DNA of 64,000 nt from Trema orientale (Eukaryota > Streptophyta > Magnoliopsida > Rosales > Cannabaceae), in assembly GCA_002914845.1 (NCBI GenBank), contig JXTC01000080.1, positions 222,160 to 286,159 on the forward strand, written 5' to 3'. The notes under the pieces were generated by a model. The model was not told where the DNA came from. It worked only from the letters and a program-made list of their open reading frames with translations, and ran no database searches. Shown here one piece after another: positions 24,401-35,941 of the stretch (the stretch's first letter is position 1; every line of letters starts with the position of its first letter). The position numbers and the translations under genes were made by a program.

Positions 24401-26845
24401 GTACACAAATCTGAGCAACATTATCCCGAAGTCCAAGCTTATTGAACTCGATAGATTCTTCATAAAGCAACTTGAATCTAACATGGAGGTATAAATTGTC
24501 ATACAGTAAACTACAAAAACAATTTTCTATCCAGAGGATACTTATCTGTCACTCTGATTCAATTTTAGGGAAACAGTACATGCAGCAGACAATGGATACC
24601 CCAATGCTTGTAGTTGTCTCAAGCATATTATCAAATATAGGTCATTAAGGTATTTCTAAATGAACTTCAGTCATGTTTAATGCTCGCAAGCTTCAGCAAT
24701 TCAAATTTCTGCATTAACTATGTTGTTCTACATACCGGAGGTTTATAAAGATTGTGGATAGATGCAGATATAAAAATATTAGTCCAACATCAATAACAGT
24801 AGTTTTATCACTATCATCATTATCTAGAAAACTAAATGGATTAAACTACCCAAGAATATAAAAGTAATGAACTAGGCATGCTATTTTTCAATAGCTTGAT
24901 CAGGAATAAGCATGAATATCGATAGACAGCCTAGCAGTCAATCAACCTCTCCCTCTGCTGATATTGTAACCCAATAAACTAAAGTAAAAATGTTAAAAAA
25001 TCAAAACAAGTAAAAAAACTGGAGATGAAATTTACCTCGATGCTCGCCAAAATATTGCACACCCATCAACAGGATAGCCAGTCCGCCTCTATACAGTAAT
25101 CGAAACATTTCAAACTCCTGTTATAAACGAATACTTACTATGCATGTCTTTTTCTTTACTTCTTACTTCTCAAGGGAGCAAAATAATATGAGGCATCAAA
25201 CATATGATAAGCTGATCAATTTCACAACAATAGTTTTGCAATAATTTAAGAACTTAAAGGTTGTTGTCATGCTCAGCATATGGAACTTCACCAAGCAAAG
25301 AGCTAAATTGTCATGGATAATATAAACTTGGATGTTTTTGATCCTTGATGACACAGCATCGAAAGAGAAGTAACATTTCTAAGCACACCTTCCAAATGCC
25401 ACTGTATCCTCGAAGCTTTAACTCCTCTTCTAAGTCCTGAAATCTATCAACCTCCTGAAACGAGAATAAACCGCTGAAGATTAGAAGAGTAAACAGACAG
25501 AAACATGTGAAACTTGACCTATCAAACATGATGACAGAAAAAACGTCACCACGCCAAAAATATTAACACGAACTTATTCTGCAAGTACGGACACCAATTC
25601 ATTTTGATGGGGGGAAAGTAAAGAAAGAAATGTGCTGCAGGAAAATAATAACGAAATGGCAAATTAGATTATCATGTATGGCAAGTGATCCCAACTTCAT
25701 ATCCCATATCGCCTCGGTGCACTCATAGTCATTTTATATGGAAGATACTTGTGAAAGAAAGCTTAAACGAAAAATAAAACCTAGGAAGAAAAATTCAATA
25801 AAAATGTTGATGTAAACCGTTAGTTACGAACAAAACAACTCATAATTCATCACATTGCGAGCACATGTCACAAATAAAGACATTGATACTTCATAAGCAT
25901 ATGACATTAACGTGCGGTGTTCATTTGGAAAAATGCTACCTGAAAACAAATTATGTCAGTGGACCACAATCCCAACTCAAACATTATACTTCTCTTTCTC
26001 CACTGCCAGTCTAACATATAACGAGGAATGTGATAGTAAAGTTTGCTCCGGTGCTCCATAGCCAGGTAGTCAGCCAGTATATTATACGAAACAATCGTAA
26101 ACCTCTCCGCTGAGAACCCCAAAAAAGAAAAAAAAAAAAAAAATACACGATATCAAAACTAGCAAAAGACATAGAGAGAAACAAAAGTTAGCAGATTAAG
26201 ACTAAATTTACTACCAGTAGAGGGCGGTGCCGCTTTCGCAAACTCCCAATTTCGAAAATCCGGAGGCCGAGGCCGAGGCTGGAACTGCTGAGGAGGCCTC
26301 CGCGGTTGATTCTGTTCAAATGGTGGAGCCGGAGACCGAGGGAATCTTTGGTTCTGATAATCGTAAGGCGGTGGCGGCGGTCGAAACTGCCGCTGGTGGT
26401 GATGGTTCCGATAGAAACGCGGCCGAAATTGGTGGTGGTTCTGATCAGGATGCGGTGGCTGTTCCGGCATTGGAAACCCAGAGTGGGACTCCTCACCTTG
26501 GCGGAACCCTAGATTGGCCTCCTGGACTGACCGAAAGTGGGAGTCACCGGAAACGTAGGGGCCTCTCCCGCCGCCGGTGTACGGCCGGTCGGAGAAGCTC
26601 CTCCGCGGGTGTTTCCGACCACCACGATACTAAAAAAAAAAAAAAAAATAGAGAAAAGAAAACATGATTGAGAGTATAGTTTCGAATTTGAAAATAAAAA
26701 TGAAAAGATATGGATAGAGAGAGAATACAGGAGAAGGAGAAGACATTGAGATTGAGGCTGTTGTGGCTATGGCGGTGGAGAAGTCGGTGGGAGCAACTGA
26801 GAAGAATAATTTGAGGCGATGATGAAGAGGAAGAGGGCGCCACAT
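18486..26845 (-). CDS. CCR4 homolog 6-type exonuclease/deadenylase
   Basis: Exonuclease-endonuclease-phosphatase fold protein of the CCR4 group, expected to shorten mRNA poly(A) tails. Fifteen exons, all joined in phase with GT/AG ends (5' to 3'): 26845-26729, 26629-26215, 26109-25940, 25454-25389, 25088-25036, 24477-24396, 24262-24216, 22331-22250, 21188-21096, 20976-20944, 20813-20725, 20640-19560, 19473-19388, 19274-19190, 18566-18486; 859 aa. Residues about 40-177 are Gly/Arg- then Pro/Gln-rich, including GDSHFRSVQEANLGFRQ, which I recall from Arabidopsis CCR4-6 (At5g11350). Catalytic residues: Asn187 in SYNILAD, Glu235 in FQEVD (split by an intron), GDFN at 368-371 and SDH at 837-839. 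Exon 12 adds about 360 Ser/acidic residues inside the catalytic fold, before DWLGTRD. The first 33 residues look organelle-targeting; Met34 is an alternative start. Introns hold a solo LTR and a MITE. Confidence 0.93.
18847..19090. mobile_element. MITE, GGTTGCCAATCCA family, copy 2
   Basis: The left end GGTTGCCAATCCAGCGGTA and the reverse complement of the right end GGGCACCAATCCAGTAGGTA are inverted repeats. TATATA runs flank it. It contains 'CCGTTAGATTATCATCTAA' and 'TTTTCATTAGCCAAA', shared with the copy at 35942-36192. It sits in the last intron of the CCR4-like gene (18567-19189), clear of the splice sites. Confidence 0.85.
22785..24134. mobile_element. solo LTR, 1350 bp, probably Ty3-type
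   Basis: Starts TGATAAGTGTG and ends AGGCAAACA, flanked on both sides by the 5-bp target duplication TCTAC (22780-22784 and 24135-24139). No internal retroelement domain is attached, so this is a single LTR left after recombination. The 3' part ('ctctgtgggacgatactc', then 'ttgcgacccgtgctcttgcg') resembles the ends of long LTRs of plant Ty3 elements; the lineage is not certain. It lies inside intron 7 of the CCR4-like gene (22332-24215). The perfect target duplication suggests a fairly young fossil. Confidence 0.88.
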
Positions 26846-26921
26846 CGAGGCATCAAGACAGACAGACAGTTGCAGTAGCAACTAGCAACTCGGCGCGCTC
26901 TTTTTAACACCTTTGTCGTTA

Positions 26922-27462
26922 GGGTTAACGGCACAAATGGTCACTGAATTATCCAATCTGTGGCAATTTGGTATTCGAAATTTCAATTGTAGCAAATTAA
27001 ATTTCTAGATTTTCAGATTTATAGCAGTATGGGACCATAAATACACATAAGAAGCACATGGTATATCGAAAAGTATATTTAAAAGATAATTTAAGAATTC
27101 TAATCATAAAATTAAACAATTACAAATTTAATCTAAATTTGTAGCTCTAAGAATAATAAAAAATATAAATAATACATATTTTCTTCTCTCTAAATCCATT
27201 TGTTCAGTTTATTTTTCTTTAAATATACCTTCAGATACTATAACATGCTCCTTACGTACATTTCTAGTTAGAAATTTAGCATTAAGTTGCAAGTCAGATA
27301 GTCTATGGAGCAAATTGATTCAAATCTAAAAGTTCACATGCTTAATTGTCACAATTGAAACTTTGAAGACCAAGTGTTCACATGCTTAATTGTCACAAAT
27401 GAAATTTTGAAGACCAAATTGCATAAATTGGATAATTAAGCGACCATTTGTGCCATAAACCC
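26922..27462. mobile_element. Mutator-type MITE in the CCR4-like promoter
   Basis: The left end GGGTTAACGGCACAAATGGT and the reverse complement of the right end GGGTTTATGGCACAAATGGT start inverted arms of about 55 bp. The 9-bp flanks TTGTCGTTA (26913-26921) and TTGTCTTTA (27463-27471) match at 8 of 9 bases, typical of Mutator-like elements. 541 bp, no coding capacity. The inner edge is only 77 bp from the ATG of the CCR4-like gene at 26845, so it lies in or next to its leader or core promoter. Confidence 0.85.
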
Positions 27463-28090
27463 TTGTCTTTATTTAACTTTTTTTAATGAAAATAAAATGG
27501 AGTTATTATCCATTTTCCCCTATTTTAACTTTCATGAAATAAATTGTTGAGTCATTTATAAAAACATAATAAATAAACTTAGAAATTCAAAATTACTCTT
27601 GTATCATCGCCATCCAATAAAAGTGGTCGAAAACAAACTCGATTTCGATCAGAATAAAAAAAATCATATATGAGTTTAAAACTAGATATGAGGTACAAAG
27701 AACTAGATCTAATGATAATGACTTATCATCTCCAACTCTGATCATAATGAGAGGAAGCCATTAAATAATCTTGCATTAACCATCATTACAGAAGAATAAA
27801 ATTTAAGCATTTTTATTAGGGTATTTAGGGAAATAAGAAAACATCGTAAAAACGTCCTCTTGGTGCAAGTTAGATAGTCCATAGAGCAAATTGATTCAAA
27901 TCTAAAACTTCATAGACTTAATTATCATAATTGAACCTTTGAGAACTACATTGCCACAAATGAGATAGTTAAGTGACCACCATAAACACTCGTCTTTATT
28001 TATTTTTTTTAATGAAATAAAATGGAGTTATTATCTATTTTCCCTTATTTTAATTTTTATGAAATAAATTGTTGACTCATTTACAAAGGA
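27285..28090. repeat. duplicated block around a dispersed repeat
   Basis: 27285-27560 (the right end of the Mutator-type MITE plus its flank) recurs with divergence at 27857-28090, with shared words 'gagcaaattgattcaaatct' and 'aaaatggagttattatc'. The repeat at 27545-27850 lies between them. Confidence 0.7.
27545..27850. repeat. dispersed repeat, about 300 bp, copy 1
   Basis: Strongly similar to 35585-35905 along its length, for example 'gagtttaaaactagatatga' and 'tttttattagggtattta'. Family unknown; no coding capacity. Confidence 0.8.
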
Positions 28091-28953
28091 GGATTCTCAT
28101 ATAGAAATGCCATTTTTACTCCTACCCGGTTGAGCAGGATGAAATCTAAGCGATTGTCTCGTATGTGGTCATCTAAGTTTTCATATTAATGGGAATGCTG
28201 AAGAGGGTGTTGTAATTATTGACATCTTGAATGATTGTGATTGGATAAGCATTGTAATCTCATTCATAATTCATGGGGACGTAAAAAAGAGTATTTAGTT
28301 ATGCATAGAAATGTAATAGTTTTTAGGATAATATCATAATTATATCTTGTATTTTGGCACTTTGTTCAATTTATCAATATTAATCTTCAAATTTAATACT
28401 TGTTACATATTCATACCATATGTGGGTGAAAGACTAATTTTAACCATAAAAAATTGTACCAAACCATTCCTCGAAAATTAAAAGAAATATATTTGAAAAT
28501 TAATCCAAAATTAAAAATAAAAAACCAAATACCAAATGCTTAATTATGAAAAAAAATATTAATTAATAATAACTAAAAAAACTTCCATAAGAAAGAAATT
28601 TTTTAAAGAAAGAAAAAAAAAATCCCTCCTTTCCCACGACTTCTCTTTCCCCTAATCTTCGTCTTCCTTAACACAACATACCAAAACAACAAGAATTCAT
28701 ATAAAATTCTTTCTTCAATTAAACAATTAATTATAACAATCAAACAACCCAATAAAATTATTGAATACCCATTGAAGAGGAATAGCAAAATCCAATCAAT
28801 CAGAAGAAAAAAAAAAGAGAGAAATCCCAGAACTATAGTACCGAACATATTAAAGGCCACATCAACTAGATCTAAAAATCAGTGATAGTTAAAAAAAACA
28901 AAAAAAAAAAAGCCATAGATTCTTATGTTGATTCGTCACGTTATTGTGCAGAG
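28091..28953. other. AT-rich intergenic DNA, no gene seen
   Basis: No domain or repeat end recognised. Several A runs are present. Confidence 0.45.
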
Positions 28954-29651
28954 TAGGGGTGCACAACGGGCAGGTTGGGCAATTTGAGCGGTTTTTTTTT
29001 TATGCGGTTTAGAAAATGCCTAACCCATAACTGCCCAATTAAGTTACGGGTTTGGCGGTTTTTAGTGTGCGGTTTATTAGGCAGTTTTTAGCAGTTTATT
29101 GGGCGGGTTGGGTTATTTAAAACATATAATTACATATTTTGCGGATGTAAAAAAAATCATTATTAAAATTTTTTAAAAGTATTTTAATTGTCTCTTATTA
29201 GAATTTTTAAAGTGTTATGTCATATGAACTCAAATATATGTGTTTGATAAAGACTATTCATCGAAAATTAAAAAGAAAAAATATTTTGAATATTAATGTA
29301 AACACACTTACACATACTAAAACTTCAAATAGATAAAGATTATGTTAAAAAACCTTAGTAGAATGTCATCAAATAATTATCTAGTGATTAAATTAAATTT
29401 CAATTTTTATATACTATGTTATATAAAAATATAAATTACAATTAAGAGTGCACGGTAGTTTTATTGGGCGGTTTGGCGGTTTTATTTTTTAGCGGTTTGA
29501 AAAATATGTAACCCATAACCAACCCAAAACCCGCGGTTTTACTTTTACCGGTTTGGCGGGTGTACGGTTTTGCTTTTAAGCGGTTTGGCGGGTACGGATT
29601 AGAGTGGGTTGGGCGGGCGGTGCGGGTTAGCGGATTTTTTGTGCACCCCTA
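28954..29651. mobile_element. non-autonomous hAT element A, 698 bp
   Basis: The left end TAGGGGTGCACAACGGG and the reverse complement of the right end TAGGGGTGCACAAAAAATCC are inverted repeats. The exact 8-bp target duplication GTGCAGAG stands at 28946-28953 and 29652-29659. The interior is built from repeated 'gcggtttggcgggt' words, typical of sub-terminal repeats in hAT elements. No transposase. Confidence 0.92.
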
Positions 29652-29839
29652 GTGCAGAGTAGAGATGTCAATATGGGCCGGCACACATTCCGAAGAAAAA
29701 ATACGGTATCAGCCTAAGCCCATATTATGTGGGTCCGGGCTAGCCTATTATATATAGTAGGGGCTAGGCTGGGCCTCAGTCATAGGACCAAAGGCCTGGC
29801 CCAGCCTACATTTCTATCAGTCATATTTAGGAATAAATT

Positions 29840-30120
29840 AGGTGAATACCAATTTTTTTTCCTCATTAATTAAATCTACCACCATACCACTTTTTTAAAT
29901 GAATTCGTGATGAATTCTTGACGAATTCTTGATGATCTTGACAAATTCTTGACAGATTCTTGACGTCAGTAGTAATCTTGACAGATTCTTAATGGATTCT
30001 TGACGGATTCTTGATGAATTCTTGACAGATTTTTGACTAATTCCCTCCCAAAAGTGGTAGAATCTAATAGTAGTGGTAAATTTAGTTAAACATTTGAAAA
30101 AAATAGTAATTGTCTACTTA
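29840..30120. repeat. foldback unit with 'GATTCTTGAC' tandem core
   Basis: Around 15 imperfect copies of 'gattcttgac' stand at 29903-30037. They are flanked by inverted arms ('aatctaccaccataccactttt' split over 29872-29894, and its partner 'aaaagtggtagaatct' near 30052). Probably a small MITE with a minisatellite core, nested in hAT element B. Confidence 0.6.
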
Positions 30121-31184
30121 ACCCCATATTTAGTCATTCTATATATAATTTTAAATACATTTCTTAATTAAAATTTTTAAAAATCTTAATTAAATACTTT
30201 CATTTATATGCTTTTCATATCATGTATTTACATATTTTTGTTTATTTTCAATTTTTTTAAATTTTAAAAGAATATGAATAGATTTTAGGCCCATATTTGA
30301 TATTTTAAAGTATAGAACAACAGTAAAATTAGGCCCATATTTGGCCCGTATAGGCAGACCCACTTAGGTCATCTCTAATCTAAAACTTTAAATTGTCGTA
30401 ACTTTTACACCATTTTATAGTTTTTTTCACATTATCTTCAAAGACCATCTCTAACCCAAAACTTTAAATCTTATACCAAAAAGCATATTCTTTTTATTTT
30501 TCTCACCTTTTTAATTTATGAACAATTAATATATTCTACTAATTATTTAATTATATATACATGCAAACTAAAATTACAATAATTAATCTAATGTATATAA
30601 CTAACATTAATTGTATTTGTTAAAGAAATTTATAAAAAAGAAAACTTTACATTTAATATTACAACTTAAAAAAATAATACATTTAACATCACAATTAAAA
30701 AAAAATACATTCAATATCACACTCACAATCGAATACTAATTATTATTTTACTTTATGTTGTATTTTGCCTTTATATATTAGTGCTTTATGCTGTAATTTA
30801 CTTATTGTAATTTGTCTTTAAATATTAGTGGTTTGATGTTTAAGTAGTGAGCTATAATTTGCCTTTAAAATTAGTGTTTTTTAAGATTTATGTTGTTTTT
30901 TAGTGGTAATTTATTTGGACTTTAATATTTTAATGATTGAATATTATTGTTACTTTAATTTAGTAATATTTATGTGTTATATATTTAAATATAGTTTATA
31001 AAAATGTCAACTTAATTAATAATTGAATTAATAGAATTTTTAATTAATTAAAAGAATTTAAATAAAATCACAAAAAGATAAATAATCAAAGAAAAGGATA
31101 CAAAGAGATTAAAATTCATTGCTTATTATAAGTAAGCGGTAAAATTGGAATTAATATTTGGAACTTCATATTTGGTGTTGTACT

Positions 31185-33854
31185 TGCGACATCCCCCGAT
31201 CCCACATACGTACGTAAGAGATATTCGTAAAAATATTTAGTGAGATCGGGAGACGCCATTCGACTTAGAACTGATAAAATAGTGAAAATTTAGAATTTTT
31301 TAAACTTACTGAAAGAAAAAGAGAAATTCCACTCATAATTATACATATTTTGATGCATACGTATATACACCCTGGCAAAGTGGGTCTCTCATAAAATATA
31401 CACAATGTACACACACTCAAAACAGATACAAAATTCTCAGTCAGAAAACCACAGCGTCAAAATACTCATATACACAAGCCACGGTCAGAAAGTAGGCGCT
31501 CCTCCTCTAATCTCAAACATCAGCAGTACCCTCTGCAATGTAAGAATATGGGTGAGTATGAAACTCAGTAAGTAATGTATGCAGATACAGAGTGCATATG
31601 ATAGAGAACAGATAATTATATGATTGGGATCTCTGTGTATATTGTATTGCCTGACAAGACCATGAATTGCATACTGAGCCACTTAGAGAACATATAACAT
31701 ATCATGAGCTATATGGAGGTCTCGAGCCCCCGAAAATCCCTTCTGTGTACAGCAGAGGTCCACCCCATACCGTCGTCAGAGTGTTCCCGAAGGAACCATA
31801 GTGTCCCCGAAAGGACCAGAGTGTTCCCGAAGGAACCAGAGTATCCCCGAAGGAACCATATCACATATTTGGGCACTGGCCCGCTACACCCTATTCACCA
31901 ATACTCGTCAGGTAATATAAATACACCACGTGTTCATGTCTCATGTAAAGCATAATGTCAGATATGTATGTACACATATGCACAAATTCCACATCAAAAA
32001 ATTCCACATTCACAGATTCCACAGATTCACAGAAACAAAGAATTTCTTACATTGCAGGTGTGACGTTACTTACTTTGTTTCTGAGCTTTATATAGTCTCT
32101 TGTGAAATGCTCTTCACTCTAGGTACGGTTGACGTGCTCCTAATATTTAGCCAATATCAAACGTCTTTTCTCTTTTTTTTTTTAAATATAATTGTTACAT
32201 GACTTACTTTCTTTTGGTATAAAACTTCACAGATAAAAACATGTAACAATAACTCCACCAAATCCTATGTATCACTCAATAAGGTATGTAAACTTATACA
32301 CACTTGTTATTTGGTTTCTAGAAAATAATCACATAGACATAAAACTAGAAAATGTAATTATATGTACCTGTACAAGATTAAACTTCCCGCATCTAGCACT
32401 AAGTCCACATCAACAATAAATGGGTTCAATAAAGTTTATAGAAACATATAAAGTTAAAGAAAAAAAAATAAAAGCATATAACACTTTATCTGAATTAATC
32501 AAAATTCCTTGTACCAAGTACATAGTTTCACAAATTCAGAAATGCTCATGTATAAAATACACATGTGATAATTATCCACATAAACACTCTACAACTTCTC
32601 TCTTTTTTCTTTTTCTTTTTTTGTTTATGATCAATTAAAATTGTTGATAAAACCTTGACACCAGAGGAAAAAAAAAAAAACAAAACTTAGATAAAGAACA
32701 TCCAAATTCATGCACATGAACGTTGATAGAATTGCTTATATATATATATGATCTATCCCAAATCAAGAAGATTGAAAACAAGGTTATTCGACACACAAAC
32801 ACAAAACACATACTAAAAGTAATAATACTTTAAAAGAAAGAATTTCTAAGTACCTGAAATTGTGTGTCCGGTTATTGATACTTCCTTAAAACAAATTACT
32901 GGAGTATGATCTGATTTCTAGCGGAGAGGGTCGTAAAAATTAAAATGGAGAAATAGTTTACACCACGAAATTAAGAGGTGGCTGGCGGTTGCTAAAAGGA
33001 TAATATCTAAGTTAACATTATATAGACTTAAGAATATCGTAAAAGTTGTCGACCTGATCAAAATTGTGGCTCTTTTTAATTATTTAACTAGTATTAAAAA
33101 AGTTTAACTATTATTAGAAAGATGGAGAAGGATGGAGAAGATAAGGACAAGGCCACATCAGTTTAATATAAACATGAAGTTTCAAGAAACTTGCTAACAA
33201 AACAAATAATTGACTTTTCTTTTTCATATATATATATGAATTTTAAATAAAATATCCTATAACTAGAAGTCACTAATATAACGTAGAATCAATTCTTTCA
33301 AACTATAATTACTTTAATAAAAAGAATACTCACTCACAAATAAATAAAGACATGCCTAGTCATAAAGAAAAATACCCACTACCTCTAAATGATAAAACAT
33401 GAGTGTAATGACAAAATTTAACCATATAACATTTGAATTGAAATAACACTATTAGAAGTAGTTTCATGTAAACAAATAATCCAATTAAAGGCACGTCAAA
33501 ACTTGTACCATATTTAACAAAATGACATTAAAAAAAAATCACCACCACTTATCGAAGTAAATAACAATTCATTCGATTAATTCATTTCTAACTGTATATT
33601 CTAACAAATAATCTTATTCAATTAATTGGCCTAACACATGTCAACTCGTACCAATGAGATTTTACTGAGCATTTCATTGTAAAATTACTTCACAAATAAA
33701 GATTATAAAAATAACTAATATACCAAAACAAGTACTCGAATTTATACACCCATAAATGCATTAATATATAAAAAAAAATATTATGCAATCATGTTATACT
33801 AGCTCTTTAATTATGTGAGGGACTGTGTGTCGTTTTAGAATTCAGGATATCACA
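31185..33854. mobile_element. solo LTR, 2670 bp, probably Ty3 chromovirus-type
   Basis: Starts TGCGACATCCCCCGATCCCA and ends AGGATATCACA, flanked by the 5-bp target duplication GTACT (31180-31184 and 33855-33859). No internal domain is attached. The start resembles that of the solo LTR at 38434 (both have TG.GA..(C)C..GATYC.CACATAC), so they may be related long LTRs of the Tekay/Del kind. It lies inside the Harbinger-type element and is the innermost, youngest layer of the nest. Confidence 0.85.
31787..31862. repeat. 20-bp minisatellite inside the solo LTR
   Basis: About four imperfect copies of 'gagtgttcccgaaggaacca'. Part of the LTR. Confidence 0.8.
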
Positions 33855-34092
33855 GTACTATTGCAAACTTTAAAGCTATGGTAGAACTTCATATTTGGTG
33901 TTGTACTATTGCAAACTCTAAAATAAAGTCACGTTTTAAAGTTGGGTTGAAGCTTGATTTTAACTTCATTTTGGTGCAAAACTTTAAAATAAAGTCCGGT
34001 TGGAGATGCCCTTAGGCACGCATAAAATATGGGTTGGGCCTGTGGCCTGGTACGAAGCCCATATGGGCCCACTTTACATCTCTAGTGCAGAG

Positions 34093-35584
34093 TGGGTTTG
34101 AAACATGAAATAAGCCATCATCATGGAGATCGACTCTTTTTTCTCCTCTGTTATTCTGGGTTTTATATATATATATTATACTTTTATCTCTGTTTACGTT
34201 GATTGTGATCTCTGGTTCATAGTGTGACGATAAGCGACGATGACCAATTTGACTGCGAGGAGAGGGAGCGAAGGCGAATGACAACAAGGAGACACAGTGA
34301 CAATAAACAACCATGATGAATGGCTACAAGCAGAACCCAAGACAAGACAAAGAGCTTTAAGTGAAAATATCACCTTTTTATTCTTATGCAGGTGGGTCAG
34401 TCTTTCATATGGCGGGTGATATGAAGTCCACTTGTTTCGGTGGATTTTATTTCAACCTTCCGTGAGAATATGTGATTTCTTAGGTGATCACTTTATTAGG
34501 TATTAAAAGGTAATCAAACATGGTAATATATTAGGATACTCATTCCGACTCAAATATTACCTTATACCAAATGGCCCCTAATGATTATCAAAGAATTGAA
34601 CTTAGACCATAATAATTGAAGCTTATTACTCTAGAATTCCACCTATTAAATTTGTCTAGAAAAATAATATTATAAACTGCCCTACTAGTACTGGTACTCC
34701 AACCCATCTTCATCCCTTTCCCAGTTCTTTTTGAAGATACGAAGACAGCAATGAACTGGAAGAACCATCCATGTGTTGCCTCTTATCAGTCTTTCTCTCT
34801 TCCTATACCATCCATCCCTATTGTCCCACCTTTACCATTACATTTTTCCACTATTTTTGTGTACAAAAGTCCTAACGAAAAAAATAAATAAATAAAATGT
34901 ACAAGGACTTGGGTAAAGTTAAAATAAGGAATTAAAACGAGAAAGAGCAATTTTGGAACCAAATTTGTTTGTCAAAAGTTAGAAAAAAAAAATCATTGAA
35001 TTCAATTAATTTCTCATGCTTAGATTAATATGGATGACCTTAAATTAGAAGAAGACCACGGAGAGAGTGATAGTACATGGACAGATTTGGGAAAAACTAG
35101 ATAAAGGAAGGAACTATTATTTATAAAAAAAAAAAAAAAAAAAAACAAAAACAAAAAAAAAGAAAGAGTTAACCTATTAATATTACAAAACTTGACTAAA
35201 ATCTTGGACACCCTTATTTCGTCTGTGAAGGCCACCTGCAGAGACAATTTCTGTAAAAGTGTCGTCTCTAAAGCTACTTTTTGTTACCGTAATATATAAT
35301 AGTTTGTGAGCGTAAAAATATGTAAAAAAGATGTTATTGAATATTTTCTTTCTTGCAGCTATTGGTAGAGGAAATTATGCAATGATACGTTTGTGCTCAC
35401 AACTTGTCATTTTGAAATGTTCAACCTGTNAAAAAAAAAAAAAAAAAAAAAAAAACAGATAAAATGGTGTAGGAATATTGGGGTGTATTTGTTATCATCT
35501 GGCACCGCTATTTTCACAACTATCAGATTGAATCTAATGGTTCAAAAAGTGGCCTTACGTATAAGAGGAATTTCATCTCTTCTA
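34093..35584. other. intergenic DNA with A runs and one N
   Basis: No gene supported. A runs stand at about 35128-35160 and 35431-35455; the only N of the window is at 35430. A fragment ending 'ggtaatattt..gccccta' near 34500-34580 may be one arm of a MITE. Confidence 0.4.
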
Positions 35585-35905
35585 CAATAGAATTTCTTCA
35601 TTTATAAAATTATAATAAATAAAATTAGAAATTCAAAATTACTGTTGCATCACCCCAATCCAATAAATGTAGTTGAAAACAAACTTGATTTCGATCAGGA
35701 TAGAAAAATAATATATGAGTTTAAAACTAGATATGAGGTACAAAACACTAGATCTAATGATAATGATTTATCAGCTCCAACTCTGGCCATAATGAGAGGA
35801 AGCTCTTAAATAATCTTTGCATTAACCATCACTACTAAAGAATAAAAAATTTAAGCATTTTTATTAGGGTATTTAAGGAAATAAGAAAACGTAGTAAAAA
35901 TATCC
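35585..35905. repeat. dispersed repeat, about 300 bp, copy 2
   Basis: Partner of 27545-27850 in the same orientation, sharing 'gagtttaaaactagatatga', 'actagatctaatgataatga' and 'tttttattagggtattta'. Confidence 0.8.
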
Positions 35906-35941
35906 TTGTATTATATATGCATATATATATATATATATAAA

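Larger units (their letters stand above)
30367..34011. mobile_element. PIF/Harbinger-type element nested in hAT element B
   Basis: The left end GGTCATCTCTAATC and the reverse complement of the right end GGGCATCTCCAACC are inverted, and the 3-bp target duplication TTA flanks both sides (30364-30366 and 34012-34014). Without the solo LTR it is about 1 kb, non-coding, with internal duplicates of 'actttaaa' words near both ends. Confidence 0.75.
29660..34084. mobile_element. non-autonomous hAT element B with nested insertions
   Basis: The left end TAGAGATGTCAATATGGGCC and the reverse complement of the right end TAGAGATGTAAAGTGGGCCC are hAT-type inverted repeats. The same 8-bp GTGCAGAG flanks it on both sides (29652-29659 and 34085-34092), and the left copy is shared with element A. 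Without the Harbinger element inside it, element B would be about 0.78 kb. No transposase is seen. Confidence 0.9.

Noticed and set aside
26227-26667. Plus-strand frame of 146 codons opposite CCR4-6 exon 2
   Set aside because: It is the antisense shadow of the Pro/Gln-rich exon, which is supported by splice phase and family likeness.
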